DNA from: a virus
Direction: 5' to 3' (one strand)
IMG/VR virus record: IMGVR_UViG_3300008448_000658
Coordinates: 1 to 23,625 of that record
DNA length: 23,625 bases
Position numbers and translations under genes: made by a program. The notes beneath the pieces were generated by a model that saw nothing but the letters and a program-made list of their open reading frames with translations, ran no database searches and was not told the origin of the DNA. Every line of letters begins with the position of its first letter. Positions within the stretch are counted from its first letter, which is position 1. Shown in pieces: positions 1 through 7,104 of the stretch.

Positions 1-1
1 G

Positions 2-607
2 CTTAGTTTCAAACTCTTTATCAAAGAAGCCAAAGAACATCATGTCCATGTATCTTTTATGGGAGCCAGTCCAAACACCCACATGGGCCACAATGACGTA
101 TTTGATACCATGGGAAAACAAGGCCCAAGTTTCGTTGGTCTTTCAGGTAAATCTACCGTTTTCTCAGACTCGGAAAGATCAGAGATTGCTTCAAGACAAA
201 CAGGCGGTAAGATAGACTTTAAAGTAGAAAAAACAGCAGGCCAAACGGTCGGAAGAGCCTGGGATTCTCTTGGCAAAAAGCCTGGAAAAAGAGTTCTAAA
301 TCTTCATTTTGGTTATGATCAGGCAGGACCTGGTAAAATTGCCGAAAACCTTAAAAAATCTGTCGAGGCTGGTAAAATCCCCGAACTTAATGGTGGCAAG
401 TTTGATGAAGTTCACATTCATTATCCAGAAAATGTTGGTCGTCCCCATGGCTTATCTGGAACAAATATGCGTCTTGCTGCAGCAAATGGCGACTTAAAAA
501 CATATCGTGAACATGTTGGTAAAGGTTTCTCTGAAGAAGAAGTTAAAAATATGATGATCAGAACTCAAGAAGCTATCAAACGCGGATCTCTACCACTTAA
601 ACGTTAG
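2..607 (+). CDS. Putative capsid-targeted internal virion protein (5' partial)
   Basis: The reading frame is open to the left edge, so the gene is cut at its 5' end, probably by only one or two codons. Its first visible residues, LSFKLFIKEAKEHH, resemble the T4 capsid-targeting peptide MKTYQEFIAEA, and IKE/A fits the T4 prohead-protease cleavage rule (L/I-x-E). The remaining ~190 residues are soluble, Gly/His/Lys-rich and without membrane segments; I recognise no enzyme motif in them. The ATG at 59 is internal and would delete the targeting-like peptide, so I do not use it as the start. The gene sits directly before a large helical structural-type gene. Inference: an internal head protein delivered with the DNA. 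Function is otherwise unknown. Confidence 0.7.
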   Translation, partial: LSFKLFIKEAKEHHVHVSFMGASPNTHMGHNDVFDTMGKQGPSFVGLSGKSTVFSDSERSEIASRQTGGKIDFKVEKTAGQTVGRAWDSLGKKPGKRVLNLHFGYDQAGPGKIAENLKKSVEAGKIPELNGGKFDEVHIHYPENVGRPHGLSGTNMRLAAANGDLKTYREHVGKGFSEEEVKNMMIRTQEAIKRGSLPLKR

Positions 608-611
608 TAAT

Positions 612-619
612 TATAAGTA
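612..619 (+). promoter_or_regulatory. T4-type late promoter candidate (TATAAGTA)
   Basis: TATAAGTA matches the T4 late octamer TATAAATA at 7 of 8 positions. It lies 36 bases before the ATG at 655, a spacing close to the exact octamers at 6373, 11471 and 21951. A Shine-Dalgarno AAGGA at 642-646 follows. The mismatch keeps confidence moderate. Confidence 0.4.
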
Positions 620-654
620 GTTAATAAACTCAGATAAGTCTAAGGAAAACTCTG

Positions 655-2046
655 ATGGCCAACGAACCTAGAATCTACAAAAAAGGAATTCCTACAGCTT
701 GTTCAGGTGGTTCAATGCCACCAACGATACCAGTTTCAAAAAAGAACAACGTTAATACTGTGAGAATTAACATAGCTGATGAGTATGTTAACGAGAAATC
801 AAAGGGTGATGAATACGAATATGATTATGAGGGTGATATGGCTATGTCACAGCTCAAGAGCATCATGATGAATGCCAAACAGCTTCATGATATGTTAGAG
901 CCAAATACCAATTTACCTGAATGGGTTCAATCTAAGATTACCCTCGCTAAAGATTATATCGAGACTGCACGTGATTACCTGCAAACTCAGATGAACGAAG
1001 AATTTGTTACAGAAGCTGTTAAGTTGCCGCCACAATATATAAAAAGGGGATATACGGCTGCTAGAAGAGCACACGGTGGTGGAATGACCAAAGCTGATTG
1101 GGAATCCTTTGATGACGAAACAAAATCAAAAATAAAAAGACATGCTATGGCTATTGCTTTCTCTTTACATAAAAAAGCAAAAGCGGAGGCCAGAAAGAAC
1201 AAGAAAGTTGAGAAAGTTAAGAAAGAATCGATCGAAGAGGGTCGCGCTCTTACTTTCCAGCAGAGACTCGTCAGATCTCGCCAGATGAGAAGAATCGAGC
1301 CAAAGGTTTATCGTGGCCAGATCCGTTATCAAGATCGAGTTCCCTCTCAAGCCAGGCTTGAGAAAAGAGCCGAAAGAATGGCCAGAAACCTCATCAAGAT
1401 GAGAATCTCCCACACTCCTTATGATCAGATGAGCATCCCTGAAAAGATTATGATCGACAAGATTCTTGAAAAGAAACAGAAGGCAATCAAGAAACTGGCA
1501 CAGAGACTTCTTCCAAAGGTAAGAAAGATCTCCATGCAGAGAATCTCTGGTTCCCAGATTCCAATGCAGACAGTACAGTATCAGTCGACTGATTATGACG
1601 ATACCCTTTCAATGATCGAGAGCAAACTCTCCAACGTTGAAGATAATAATCTAAAGGAAAGCCTACAGACCATTATCGCTCTTTCGACAAACGAAGAAAC
1701 GGCTGCAGTACAATCACTCAGAAAGAAAGCTGATGTTGCTAAAGTTTCCTTTGAGGAAATCGTTTCGGTATACGCAGAGGCTGTTTCAGAATATACTCCA
1801 CAGAAGATTACATCTGAGCAGTATGCCTTTAATGCAGTAAATAGCTTTGTTTCGAATAAAGTGAATCAACTGGCAGAGAATATGTTTATTGGACCACAAG
1901 GTATCTTAGATATCGGCAATAGAGTTGCTGGTTTTGTTGGCGCAACAGGTATCAAGAATGCTATCCCAGTAGCCACAAAGGTTGCAGTGGATTCAGCTAA
2001 AACTACTATGGCAACTCTCCGTAGTAAAGCAAAGGAGAAGAAGTAA
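655..2046 (+). CDS. Large helical virion-internal/core-type structural protein
   Basis: A 463-residue protein, very rich in Lys, Arg and Gln, with no membrane segment. Three blocks can be seen. Residues ~63-112 (SQLKSIMMNAKQLHDMLEP...LPEWVQSKITLAKDYIETARDYLQT) match a short helical segment I recall from small structural proteins of T4-like marine phages. Residues ~199-295 are a strongly basic helix-rich block beginning ALTFQQRLVRSRQMRR. Residues ~300-463 form a helical tail ending in Gly/Ala-rich and basic sequence. IEE/G at 193-196 fits a prohead-protease site between blocks one and two. The start has AAGGA eight bases upstream. The basic block uses more CAG, ATC and CTC codons than its flanks, so the protein may be mosaic. 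Inference: a DNA-associated or head-core protein. Confidence 0.75.
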   Translation: MANEPRIYKKGIPTACSGGSMPPTIPVSKKNNVNTVRINIADEYVNEKSKGDEYEYDYEGDMAMSQLKSIMMNAKQLHDMLEPNTNLPEWVQSKITLAKDYIETARDYLQTQMNEEFVTEAVKLPPQYIKRGYTAARRAHGGGMTKADWESFDDETKSKIKRHAMAIAFSLHKKAKAEARKNKKVEKVKKESIEEGRALTFQQRLVRSRQMRRIEPKVYRGQIRYQDRVPSQARLEKRAERMARNLIKMRISHTPYDQMSIPEKIMIDKILEKKQKAIKKLAQRLLPKVRKISMQRISGSQIPMQTVQYQSTDYDDTLSMIESKLSNVEDNNLKESLQTIIALSTNEETAAVQSLRKKADVAKVSFEEIVSVYAEAVSEYTPQKITSEQYAFNAVNSFVSNKVNQLAENMFIGPQGILDIGNRVAGFVGATGIKNAIPVATKVAVDSAKTTMATLRSKAKEKK

Positions 2047-2405
2047 TGCCCAGACCAAAGAGTATTTCTAATACCCCCGCTGCTCGCGCCTGGAGAGCTG
2101 AAACTCAAAGAACAAGCACATCATCTTCGCTTGATAATGCCGAAGTTTTAGTTAAAAAACTGAAACCACCTGTTGTTAGCTATAACGGAAGAGAAAGAAC
2201 AATTACCAAACTTACCGATGAAACTGTTGCGGAAATGATCGATCCCGCTTTGGCTATCACAGGAGCCATTGCAGGTGGTGTTGCTGCTGGAAACCTCATC
2301 AACAGAATAAGAAAAGCTTTAGATCTTAACAAAGAAATCAAAAAAGCAAAACAAGCAGCTGAACGACCAATTAAAATGCCTCCAAAAAATAGTTTTAATA
2401 AATAG
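2046..2405 (+). CDS. Small structural-region protein with hydrophobic Gly/Ala segment
   Basis: This 119-residue protein starts at an ATG that shares a base with the previous stop (TAATG), which implies translational coupling. The N-terminus (residues 1-40) is Ser/Thr/Arg-rich. A hydrophobic small-residue stretch near residues 67-86 (PALAITGAIAGGVAAGNLI) could be a membrane-interacting or amphipathic segment, and a Lys-rich helix follows. I do not recognise a family. Its position between two structural-type genes suggests a virion role, but that is inference. Confidence 0.65.
   Translation: MPRPKSISNTPAARAWRAETQRTSTSSSLDNAEVLVKKLKPPVVSYNGRERTITKLTDETVAEMIDPALAITGAIAGGVAAGNLINRIRKALDLNKEIKKAKQAAERPIKMPPKNSFNK
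2397..2404 (+). promoter_or_regulatory. Weak late-promoter-like octamer (AATAAATA)
   Basis: AATAAATA matches TATAAATA at 7 of 8 positions, differing at the first base. It overlaps the stop codon of the preceding gene and lies 39 bases before the ATG at 2443, the usual distance in this window. The AT-rich context makes a chance match likely. Confidence 0.25.
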
Positions 2406-2442
2406 AACAAGAAATACAATAATTTTTTAAAAGGATAGACAT

Positions 2443-3396
2443 ATGTGGGGTAATAGAGACGCTAAACTAGCCAATACTGGAACAGTCCAGATTTACGCAA
2501 ACGGCCTATGTGCCGGAACCAGCACTCTGTTTCAGACCGAAGCAAAGATTGGCGAATTCATTGTCGCCGATTCTAAGAAATATCTAATCGTCAGAATCGA
2601 CTCGAACACTGCTGCTCAGGTTCAAGCGTCAAACCTTGGAGCGGCTGTTGCGACAGTTGGGGCTGGAAACACCTATATTCTCCAACAGGCTCCTGCCTAT
2701 ACCGCAGCTACCGAAGTCAACGGAAACGCCCTTGAGGTTTACGGTATCGACACAACCGAAATGGGAGTTGCCAACGGTTCGGTTATCTCTATTCCTGTAG
2801 CTTTCCCAGGTTCTGGTTATAGTTCCAATGCTACGCTAACGATCACAGGAAATGCAACTGGAAACGCCCAATCTAATTCTAGTGGTAAAATTTCTGTCTT
2901 GAACATTACTGCTTCTGGAAACAGCTATACTACTGCACCATCAGCAACTATTGCTGCTCCAGGAGCGTTAACATTTAACGCAAATACCGCAGTTGCAGTA
3001 AACGGACAGATTACTGTGACAAACAAATTTCAAAATGGTGATATAGCAACTTACCTTGTTGCTGCTTCAAACACCGCCATTTCTCCACTTAGCAATGGTT
3101 CAACATATTTTATCGTCAACTCTAACTCATCAGTAGTTTACTTGGCCGACACACTCGGCGGACCGCCAAAAGAACTTATTAAAGGTCCTACAGAATCAGG
3201 TCACTCTCTACAGGGCCAAACTGCCCTTGCTGGACTTGCCGTGATCTCTGGCCTTGCTGGTAAGGTTGCCCATGCTGGCTGGGTTAGACGAATTGTTGGT
3301 ACAGGCGGACGTGCTGGAAGAATCCAGTATGAAACTCTAGTAGCTATGGGAACAATCGCTGGCGACGCTGAAGATACTGTTGCTAAGGACGCATAA
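2443..3396 (+). CDS. Virion surface/decoration-like structural protein
   Basis: A 317-residue protein with low charge and high Ala, Gly, Thr, Ser, Asn and Val content, typical of beta-rich virion surface proteins. The N-terminus (MWGNRDAKLANTGTVQIYANG) and the C-terminus (HAGWVRRIVGTGGRAGRIQYETLVAMGTIAGDAEDT) match patterns I recall at both ends of structural proteins in T4-like marine myoviruses, where the middle is variable. Residues ~115-180 hold two related Gly/Asn/Thr strands (GSGYSSNATLTITG and GNSYTTAPSATIAAPG), suggesting an inserted Ig-like or beta-sandwich domain. AAGGA at 2431-2435, seven bases before the ATG, supports the start. Likely displayed on the head or tail. The exact homologue is not certain. 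Confidence 0.7.
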   Translation: MWGNRDAKLANTGTVQIYANGLCAGTSTLFQTEAKIGEFIVADSKKYLIVRIDSNTAAQVQASNLGAAVATVGAGNTYILQQAPAYTAATEVNGNALEVYGIDTTEMGVANGSVISIPVAFPGSGYSSNATLTITGNATGNAQSNSSGKISVLNITASGNSYTTAPSATIAAPGALTFNANTAVAVNGQITVTNKFQNGDIATYLVAASNTAISPLSNGSTYFIVNSNSSVVYLADTLGGPPKELIKGPTESGHSLQGQTALAGLAVISGLAGKVAHAGWVRRIVGTGGRAGRIQYETLVAMGTIAGDAEDTVAKDA

Positions 3397-3400
3397 TTAA

Positions 3401-3649
3401 ATGACTGATACTACCAATAAAGCGAAAGTTATAGAAGAACTACCAGCAATGGCCTCTGTTGTAAAGGCAGATTTGCTGGTAGTTCATGATGTGTCAGCCA
3501 ACACCACAAGTAAGGCTAATCTTTCTGTATTAATCAAATCATTAGTAACTGGCCCATACGCCAACGATGCGGCAGCTGCAGCTGCAAACGTTGCTGTTTC
3601 TGAATTATATTATAACGCAAATGGTGTTGTATACTTCAGGAGATCATAA
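3401..3649 (+). CDS. Small structural protein with ANDAAAAAANVAV...YYNANGVVY tail
   Basis: An 82-residue protein. The N-terminal part (IEELPAMASVVKADLLVVHDVS) looks like the short head segment found at the start of many phage fibre and adhesin proteins. The C-terminal part (PYANDAAAAAANVAVSELYYNANGVVYFRR) matches a tag I recall at the ends of small structural proteins in T4-like phages. It starts four bases after the previous stop. A virion-associated role is likely; the specific role is unknown. Confidence 0.65.
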   Translation: MTDTTNKAKVIEELPAMASVVKADLLVVHDVSANTTSKANLSVLIKSLVTGPYANDAAAAAANVAVSELYYNANGVVYFRRS

Positions 3650-3650
3650 A

Positions 3651-3902
3651 TTGTTACTGGATAGGGTTAAAAATATCTTGTTTGAAGACGATAAAATAGC
3701 ACAACTTCCTGGAACAAAAACACTACAAGTAGGTGATACAGTAACTCATCCTGAACATGATGGGGAATTTAAGATACATACCTTACCAACTGGCAAAAAC
3801 ATTGTTGGTAAAATTGCTTTCATTTATCCTTCACATATTGATAGACCAACTCCAAGCGATTTGGTGAAAATCATGAACCCAGAGAGACTAAAAGTAAAAT
3901 AA
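3651..3902 (+). CDS. Small conserved-type phage protein, TTG start
   Basis: I place the start at TTG 3651, giving 83 residues (LLDRVKNILFEDDKIAQLPGT...). AGGAG at 3638-3642 is eight bases upstream, and this start leaves one base between the previous stop and the start. The longer frame from ATG 3567 would run 83 bases into the previous gene and has a poor N-terminus. The residues VGDTVTHPEHDGEFKIHTLPTGKNIVGKIAFIYPSH suggest a small SH3/KOW-like beta-barrel of the kind common in phage hypothetical proteins. No function can be assigned. Confidence 0.6.
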   Translation: MLLDRVKNILFEDDKIAQLPGTKTLQVGDTVTHPEHDGEFKIHTLPTGKNIVGKIAFIYPSHIDRPTPSDLVKIMNPERLKVK

Positions 3903-3904
3903 TA

Positions 3905-4294
3905 ATGTTTGTTATTCTTGATGATTCAAATTTTGTGATCTTTGCTGCGAAACACTATGACAACCCCCAGTGTTTGAATACCAGCGAATTTGTTGAAGAT
4001 CTGAATCGATTCAAGTATATCAAGAAACTTCTTAACAGATACCACGAATATGGTGAACTGAAAGAAAGACTTATATTAAACCACCTGATCGTTTTATATA
4101 ACTGCTTTGATCAAGAAACGACCAGAATGCTTTTCGTCAAGATGCCAAATTATTATCAGTATCTGAAACCTTTTGTTGTTTATCTAAATAGACTACCAGA
4201 TAAGATTGAGAATATTGGTTCAGATAATAACACGATACTTACTAGTGATATCATTATGGATGAAAAGATCGTAGAAGCATTAAGGAGTCTGTGA
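3905..4294 (+). CDS. Conserved T4-like phage protein of unknown function
   Basis: A 129-residue, mostly helical protein with the string NRFKYIKKLLNRYHEYGELKERLILNHLIVLYNCFDQETTRMLF. I recall this pattern from a small protein family widespread in T4-like marine phages, usually in structural or replication-adjacent clusters (possibly the family called DUF7207; the name is from memory). There is no signal peptide, membrane segment or catalytic motif. It begins two bases after the previous stop, and its stop overlaps the next start (TGATG). Confidence 0.7.
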   Translation: MFVILDDSNFVIFAAKHYDNPQCLNTSEFVEDLNRFKYIKKLLNRYHEYGELKERLILNHLIVLYNCFDQETTRMLFVKMPNYYQYLKPFVVYLNRLPDKIENIGSDNNTILTSDIIMDEKIVEALRSL

Positions 4295-5019
4295 TGAAGC
4301 ATTGGTCTGAAAACGAAGATGATCTTGTCGTATATCACGGAACGCATATTAGAAATGTTTCAGATATTCTAGAGAATGGTATCAAAAACAAAGATCCCAG
4401 GACAGGCATGGTTTCTGTTGCTATTGGAGATCGTGGCAAACAAGTTGCTAAAGCGTATGCTGCTATGGCTGGTGCTGGTGGGGAATATAATTACCGTACA
4501 GCAGGTCAAAGACCTGTAAATGTACCGCCTGAACATAGAGCGGTAATAGTTGCTCATCTTCCTATGTATTGGGTCCGCCAAAATGTTGATACAACTTTTG
4601 GTGGTAATTCTGATGCAGTCAAAGAAAGACTAAGAAACCCTGCAGCACACAATGCATTTGTGGCTAAAAACGGTGAAGATACTAAGTATGATGAAACCAT
4701 GGAATTAAGATTCAGCAAGCCAATTCCTCATGAGTTTATACAAAAAGATAATAATGAAAATACTAAATATGTTACTGGAGAATCAAAGGAACAACCAATG
4801 AAAACGTTCAAAGAATTTGTTGAAGAATCCCTTTCCGAAGAAGTTCCAACAACTTCAGCAGGAGGTGGTGGAGATTCAAAGATTAAAAACTTTGACCCAG
4901 TCTTAAAATTTAATAATATTGTGTCAATGTTAAAAAGAAGACCACTAGAAGATACGTTTAATAATGACCCCAAAACACGCAGAAGATTGTCAAGCATCGG
5001 CGTCCCAGGACTACCATAA
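4294..5019 (+). CDS. ADP-ribosyltransferase-like protein with internal capsid-targeting-like motif
   Basis: I choose ATG 4294, which has AAGGAG at 4282-4287 six bases upstream and overlaps the previous stop; GTG 4291 is only three bases from that SD. The product has 241 residues. Residues ~11-152 show the layout of an ART/PARP-like fold: VYHGT (H15), then ILENGI, a VSVAIG strand, AKAYA (Y55), and near the domain end METLRF-like MELRFSKPIPHEFI (E137 region), together resembling the H-Y-E triad. Residues 169-183 read MKTFKEFVEESLSEE, close to the T4 capsid-targeting peptide, and LSE/E is a possible prohead-protease site. A Gly-rich linker and basic tail follow. T4 packages its own ADP-ribosyltransferase (Alt) in the head, so the pairing makes sense. 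The ART assignment is by pattern only. Confidence 0.6.
   Translation: MKHWSENEDDLVVYHGTHIRNVSDILENGIKNKDPRTGMVSVAIGDRGKQVAKAYAAMAGAGGEYNYRTAGQRPVNVPPEHRAVIVAHLPMYWVRQNVDTTFGGNSDAVKERLRNPAAHNAFVAKNGEDTKYDETMELRFSKPIPHEFIQKDNNENTKYVTGESKEQPMKTFKEFVEESLSEEVPTTSAGGGGDSKIKNFDPVLKFNNIVSMLKRRPLEDTFNNDPKTRRRLSSIGVPGLP
4798..5019 (+). CDS. Possible nested start producing a separate CTS-type protein
   Basis: The ATG at 4798, inside the ART-like gene and in frame with it, begins MKTFKEFVEESLSEEVP, which is where such a motif normally begins a protein. AAAGGA lies seven bases upstream (4785-4790), a good ribosome-binding site. Use of this start would give a 73-residue internal-head-type protein ending in a basic tail. 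The alternative is simple fusion, with only the long product made. The sequence allows both. Confidence 0.35.
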   Translation: MKTFKEFVEESLSEEVPTTSAGGGGDSKIKNFDPVLKFNNIVSMLKRRPLEDTFNNDPKTRRRLSSIGVPGLP

Positions 5020-5031
5020 AGAGATTTTATC

Positions 5032-5505
5032 ATGAACAACATTTGGACCTTTATATCTCTGTTTCTTTTCCTTAGCGGTTTGGGTGCTGGGGTGTATTTC
5101 TATTACCAAGACACACAAAACAGAATGCTGACAATGGCTTCTGATATCAGCACTCTTAAGATCGTTACCGATCAGCAGGATGACACAATTAATAAATTGG
5201 TTCTAGACACAGAAACCATGAAAGTCATTTCCGAAAAGATCGACGAAGCCCAGAAGATATCCCAGAAAGTGGTTGATGATCTGGCCAACACATTCAGAAA
5301 AATGACACTCGATGGCCCAAGGGATATTGGCAATCTTGCACAGGCAAGACCAGAGTCAATCGAAAGAATCGTAAATAACGGAACTGATAAAGTTTTCCGT
5401 TGTGTGGAAATATCTACAGGAAGCATTTTAACCGAAGAAGAAAGAAAAGAGTATGATGAAACTGGGAAGTTACGCGACTGTCCTGGCACTATTCTTCCTG
5501 AGTAG
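5032..5505 (+). CDS. Inner-membrane coiled-coil protein, i-spanin candidate
   Basis: A 157-residue protein with one N-terminal membrane segment (residues ~4-26, IWTFISLFLFLSGLGAGVYFYY) and a long periplasmic helical stretch (~30-105) with regular hydrophobic spacing (ISTLKIVTDQQDDTINKLVLDTETMKVISEKIDEAQKI). The C-terminal third carries two Cys in a short CVEISTG...DCPGTILPE segment. This topology is that of an inner-membrane spanin (Rz-like). The next gene, an outer-membrane-type lipoprotein, starts inside its 3' end, which is the arrangement of many Rz/Rz1 pairs. Spanins join the two membranes to complete lysis. The assignment is from architecture, not sequence similarity. Confidence 0.6.
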   Translation: MNNIWTFISLFLFLSGLGAGVYFYYQDTQNRMLTMASDISTLKIVTDQQDDTINKLVLDTETMKVISEKIDEAQKISQKVVDDLANTFRKMTLDGPRDIGNLAQARPESIERIVNNGTDKVFRCVEISTGSILTEEERKEYDETGKLRDCPGTILPE

Positions 5506-5824
5506 TTGTTCCAGCACACCAAAGCCCATTGAGGTTAAAACGGTCCCCATAGAGAGGCCTGCTCCTGTAATTCAAGAACCCGATCCCGTATCACTTAGAG
5601 AAATTAAGTGGTATATTGTTACCGAAGAAAATTTCCCACAACTAATGGAAGAATTTAAAAGCAAGAACATCAACCCTGTTCTTTTTGCTCTAACCGATGA
5701 CGGTTATGAAGCCCTGAGCTTAAACTTTGCCGACATCAAAAGATATATAGACGACAAAAATGGCGTTCTATTAGGCTACAAAGAGTATTATCAGGGAGCA
5801 GAAGATGGATCCGAAGGAAACTAA
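5453..5824 (+). CDS. Lipoprotein, o-spanin candidate, overlapping the i-spanin candidate
   Basis: A 123-residue protein starting at ATG 5453 (or 5456), 53 bases inside the preceding gene in another frame. The N-terminus MMKLGSYATVLALFFLSSC is a signal peptide with lipobox LSSC (Cys19). A Pro-rich linker (PKPIEVKTVPIERPAPVIQEPDP) follows, as in Rz1-type o-spanins. The C-terminal ~75 residues (LREIKWYIVTEENFPQLMEEF...FADIKRYIDDKNGVLLGYKEYY) form a compact domain I recall next to membrane proteins in T4-like phages, larger than a classic Rz1 tail. So it may be an o-spanin with an added domain, or another phage lipoprotein. Its stop overlaps the next start by 20 bases. Confidence 0.6.
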   Translation: MMKLGSYATVLALFFLSSCSSTPKPIEVKTVPIERPAPVIQEPDPVSLREIKWYIVTEENFPQLMEEFKSKNINPVLFALTDDGYEALSLNFADIKRYIDDKNGVLLGYKEYYQGAEDGSEGN

Positions 5825-6020
5825 TACTGACAATTCTGTTCGGGATACACTGGTGATTCTTATTGGAAATCTTCTAGCTCGATATAAAGGCAGCAAAAAC
5901 GACAACACCAAAGAAGTTCTCATGCTTATTGCTGCTCTTAATTTGATCGATATTGCTGGAGAAAGCGAAAACAAACAACTTCTTTCGGTGGCAAGAAGAC
6001 TTATAAGCGGAGCAAAGTAA
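5805..6020 (+). CDS. Small protein of unknown function in the lysis-like module
   Basis: A 71-residue protein predicted to be mostly helical (VRDTLVILIGNLLARYKG, EVLMLIAALNLIDIAGES, QLLSVARRLISG). It lacks a clear signal peptide or membrane span. AGGGAG six bases before the ATG supports the start, which lies inside the lipoprotein gene. It is directly abutted by the three-TM gene. A regulator of lysis timing (antiholin-like) is conceivable from position alone. Confidence 0.6.
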   Translation: MDPKETNTDNSVRDTLVILIGNLLARYKGSKNDNTKEVLMLIAALNLIDIAGESENKQLLSVARRLISGAK

Positions 6021-6371
6021 ATGTTAGAAAATACCACAATTGAGCTTATTCTTTGGGTTATCTCCATGCTTGCAGTTTCTTGGGCTTCTTGGAGTTTCTC
6101 CAAGAAACTTGGTTCATACCAAGAAGAAACAGCAGCGATTCCAAAAGTTAATTCCGTAGCTGGTTCTAAATTATTTGCTATATTAGCTATGAACTATCTT
6201 GTTGTGACAGTTGGTTGTGCTCTGATGTACACAGTATCTCCCGCCGCTGTTATTGCCCAAATTGTATCAGTTCTTAATTCTTGGTGGTTAATCGAAATTT
6301 TCCTGTTCTTCAACATCATTACCTTCCATTCGATTTGGACAGCAAAAAACAAAATCGTTGTCAACATCTAG
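6021..6371 (+). CDS. Three-TM membrane protein, holin candidate
   Basis: A 116-residue protein with hydrophobic segments at about residues 7-26, 50-71 and 88-106 joined by short loops; the first loop (27-45) is polar. The length and three spans fit a class I holin, and it lies just downstream of the spanin-like pair. The start follows the previous stop without a gap, with GCGGAG eight bases upstream. I see no diagnostic holin motif, and no endolysin is recognisable nearby, so it could be another small phage membrane protein. Confidence 0.5.
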   Translation: MLENTTIELILWVISMLAVSWASWSFSKKLGSYQEETAAIPKVNSVAGSKLFAILAMNYLVVTVGCALMYTVSPAAVIAQIVSVLNSWWLIEIFLFFNIITFHSIWTAKNKIVVNI

Positions 6372-6372
6372 C

Positions 6373-6380
6373 TATAAATA
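6373..6380 (+). promoter_or_regulatory. T4-type late promoter (TATAAATA)
   Basis: An exact TATAAATA octamer, the binding site of the T4 late sigma factor gp55 in known systems. It lies just after the stop of the three-TM gene and 40 bases before the ATG at 6420. The same octamer recurs at the same distance before other virion-type genes in this window. Confidence 0.65.
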
Positions 6381-6419
6381 GATTCAACTTAAGTTATAGC
6401 CCTGAAGGTAATAGAGTAC

Positions 6420-7055
6420 ATGACATTAGAACAAATTATAACGCAAATAATGTCTGTCATCACGCCTGTAGCTGCGGCTATAGTATACGTAATGAACGAA
6501 CGAAGAAAAGCCAAAGCCGATAAGAAACAAGAAGAACTCGATGAAGCCGAAAGAGAACGGTCGTATTCCGAAAGACTTTCAAATAGATTAAAGAGCGCCG
6601 AAGAAACCATCGAAAGAATAACCAAAGAACTTACCGAAGAACGACTTAAACAAAACAAACACCTTGTTCCTTCAGACATCCTCAGAGATTTCATCGACTC
6701 CGACCCTGGCGTTTCTTGGGTTAAAAGAAGAATCGCAGAGTCAGAATTTGTTATGATTAGATGCTCAAAGGGATATGCCAAGATTATTCTTGAAGGACCT
6801 CCCGAACTTTATGATGGGAAATCCGATCATGAGATCTGGGGCAAAGATGCTGCTGCTTCTTTTAATACGACTGACGAACAGGTCTATAAGAAACAAGAAG
6901 GCGTTCATCTAAGCGAAAAGACACCAAAAGGAACATTTGTTGGTAGAAAATTTCCAATCAGACTTCCTGATGGTGGAGATTATGTTGTGGGTATAGGTAT
7001 CTTTGAGAAAGATCAAGAATCTGAAGAAAATGGCTTGCTTAAATTTGCCAAATGA
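6420..7055 (+). CDS. Membrane-anchored coiled-coil protein with PAS domain
   Basis: A 211-residue protein in three parts. Residues ~6-24 are a membrane segment (IITQIMSVITPVAAAIVYV). Residues ~26-80 are a highly charged coiled coil (Glu/Lys/Arg-rich). Residues ~84-196 follow the PAS-fold pattern: SDPGVSWVKRR, then a second strand and helix in FVMIRCSKGYAKIILEGP, the YDGKSDHEIWGKDAAASFNTTDEQVYKKQEG helices, and closing strands KFPIRLPDGGDYVVGIGIFEKD. PAS domains sense ligands or mediate dimers. No kinase, GGDEF or HTH output domain is attached. It has a TATAAATA promoter of its own. I am fairly confident of the fold; the role is unknown. Confidence 0.65.
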   Translation: MTLEQIITQIMSVITPVAAAIVYVMNERRKAKADKKQEELDEAERERSYSERLSNRLKSAEETIERITKELTEERLKQNKHLVPSDILRDFIDSDPGVSWVKRRIAESEFVMIRCSKGYAKIILEGPPELYDGKSDHEIWGKDAAASFNTTDEQVYKKQEGVHLSEKTPKGTFVGRKFPIRLPDGGDYVVGIGIFEKDQESEENGLLKFAK

Positions 7056-7104
7056 GTATAATCAGTAATGCACTGATTTATATCATAGTCATTATGGTGA
7101 ATGT

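Noticed and set aside
59-607. ATG 59 as start of the first gene
   Set aside because: The frame is open further upstream and contains the capsid-targeting-like peptide, so the gene is more likely truncated by the window edge.
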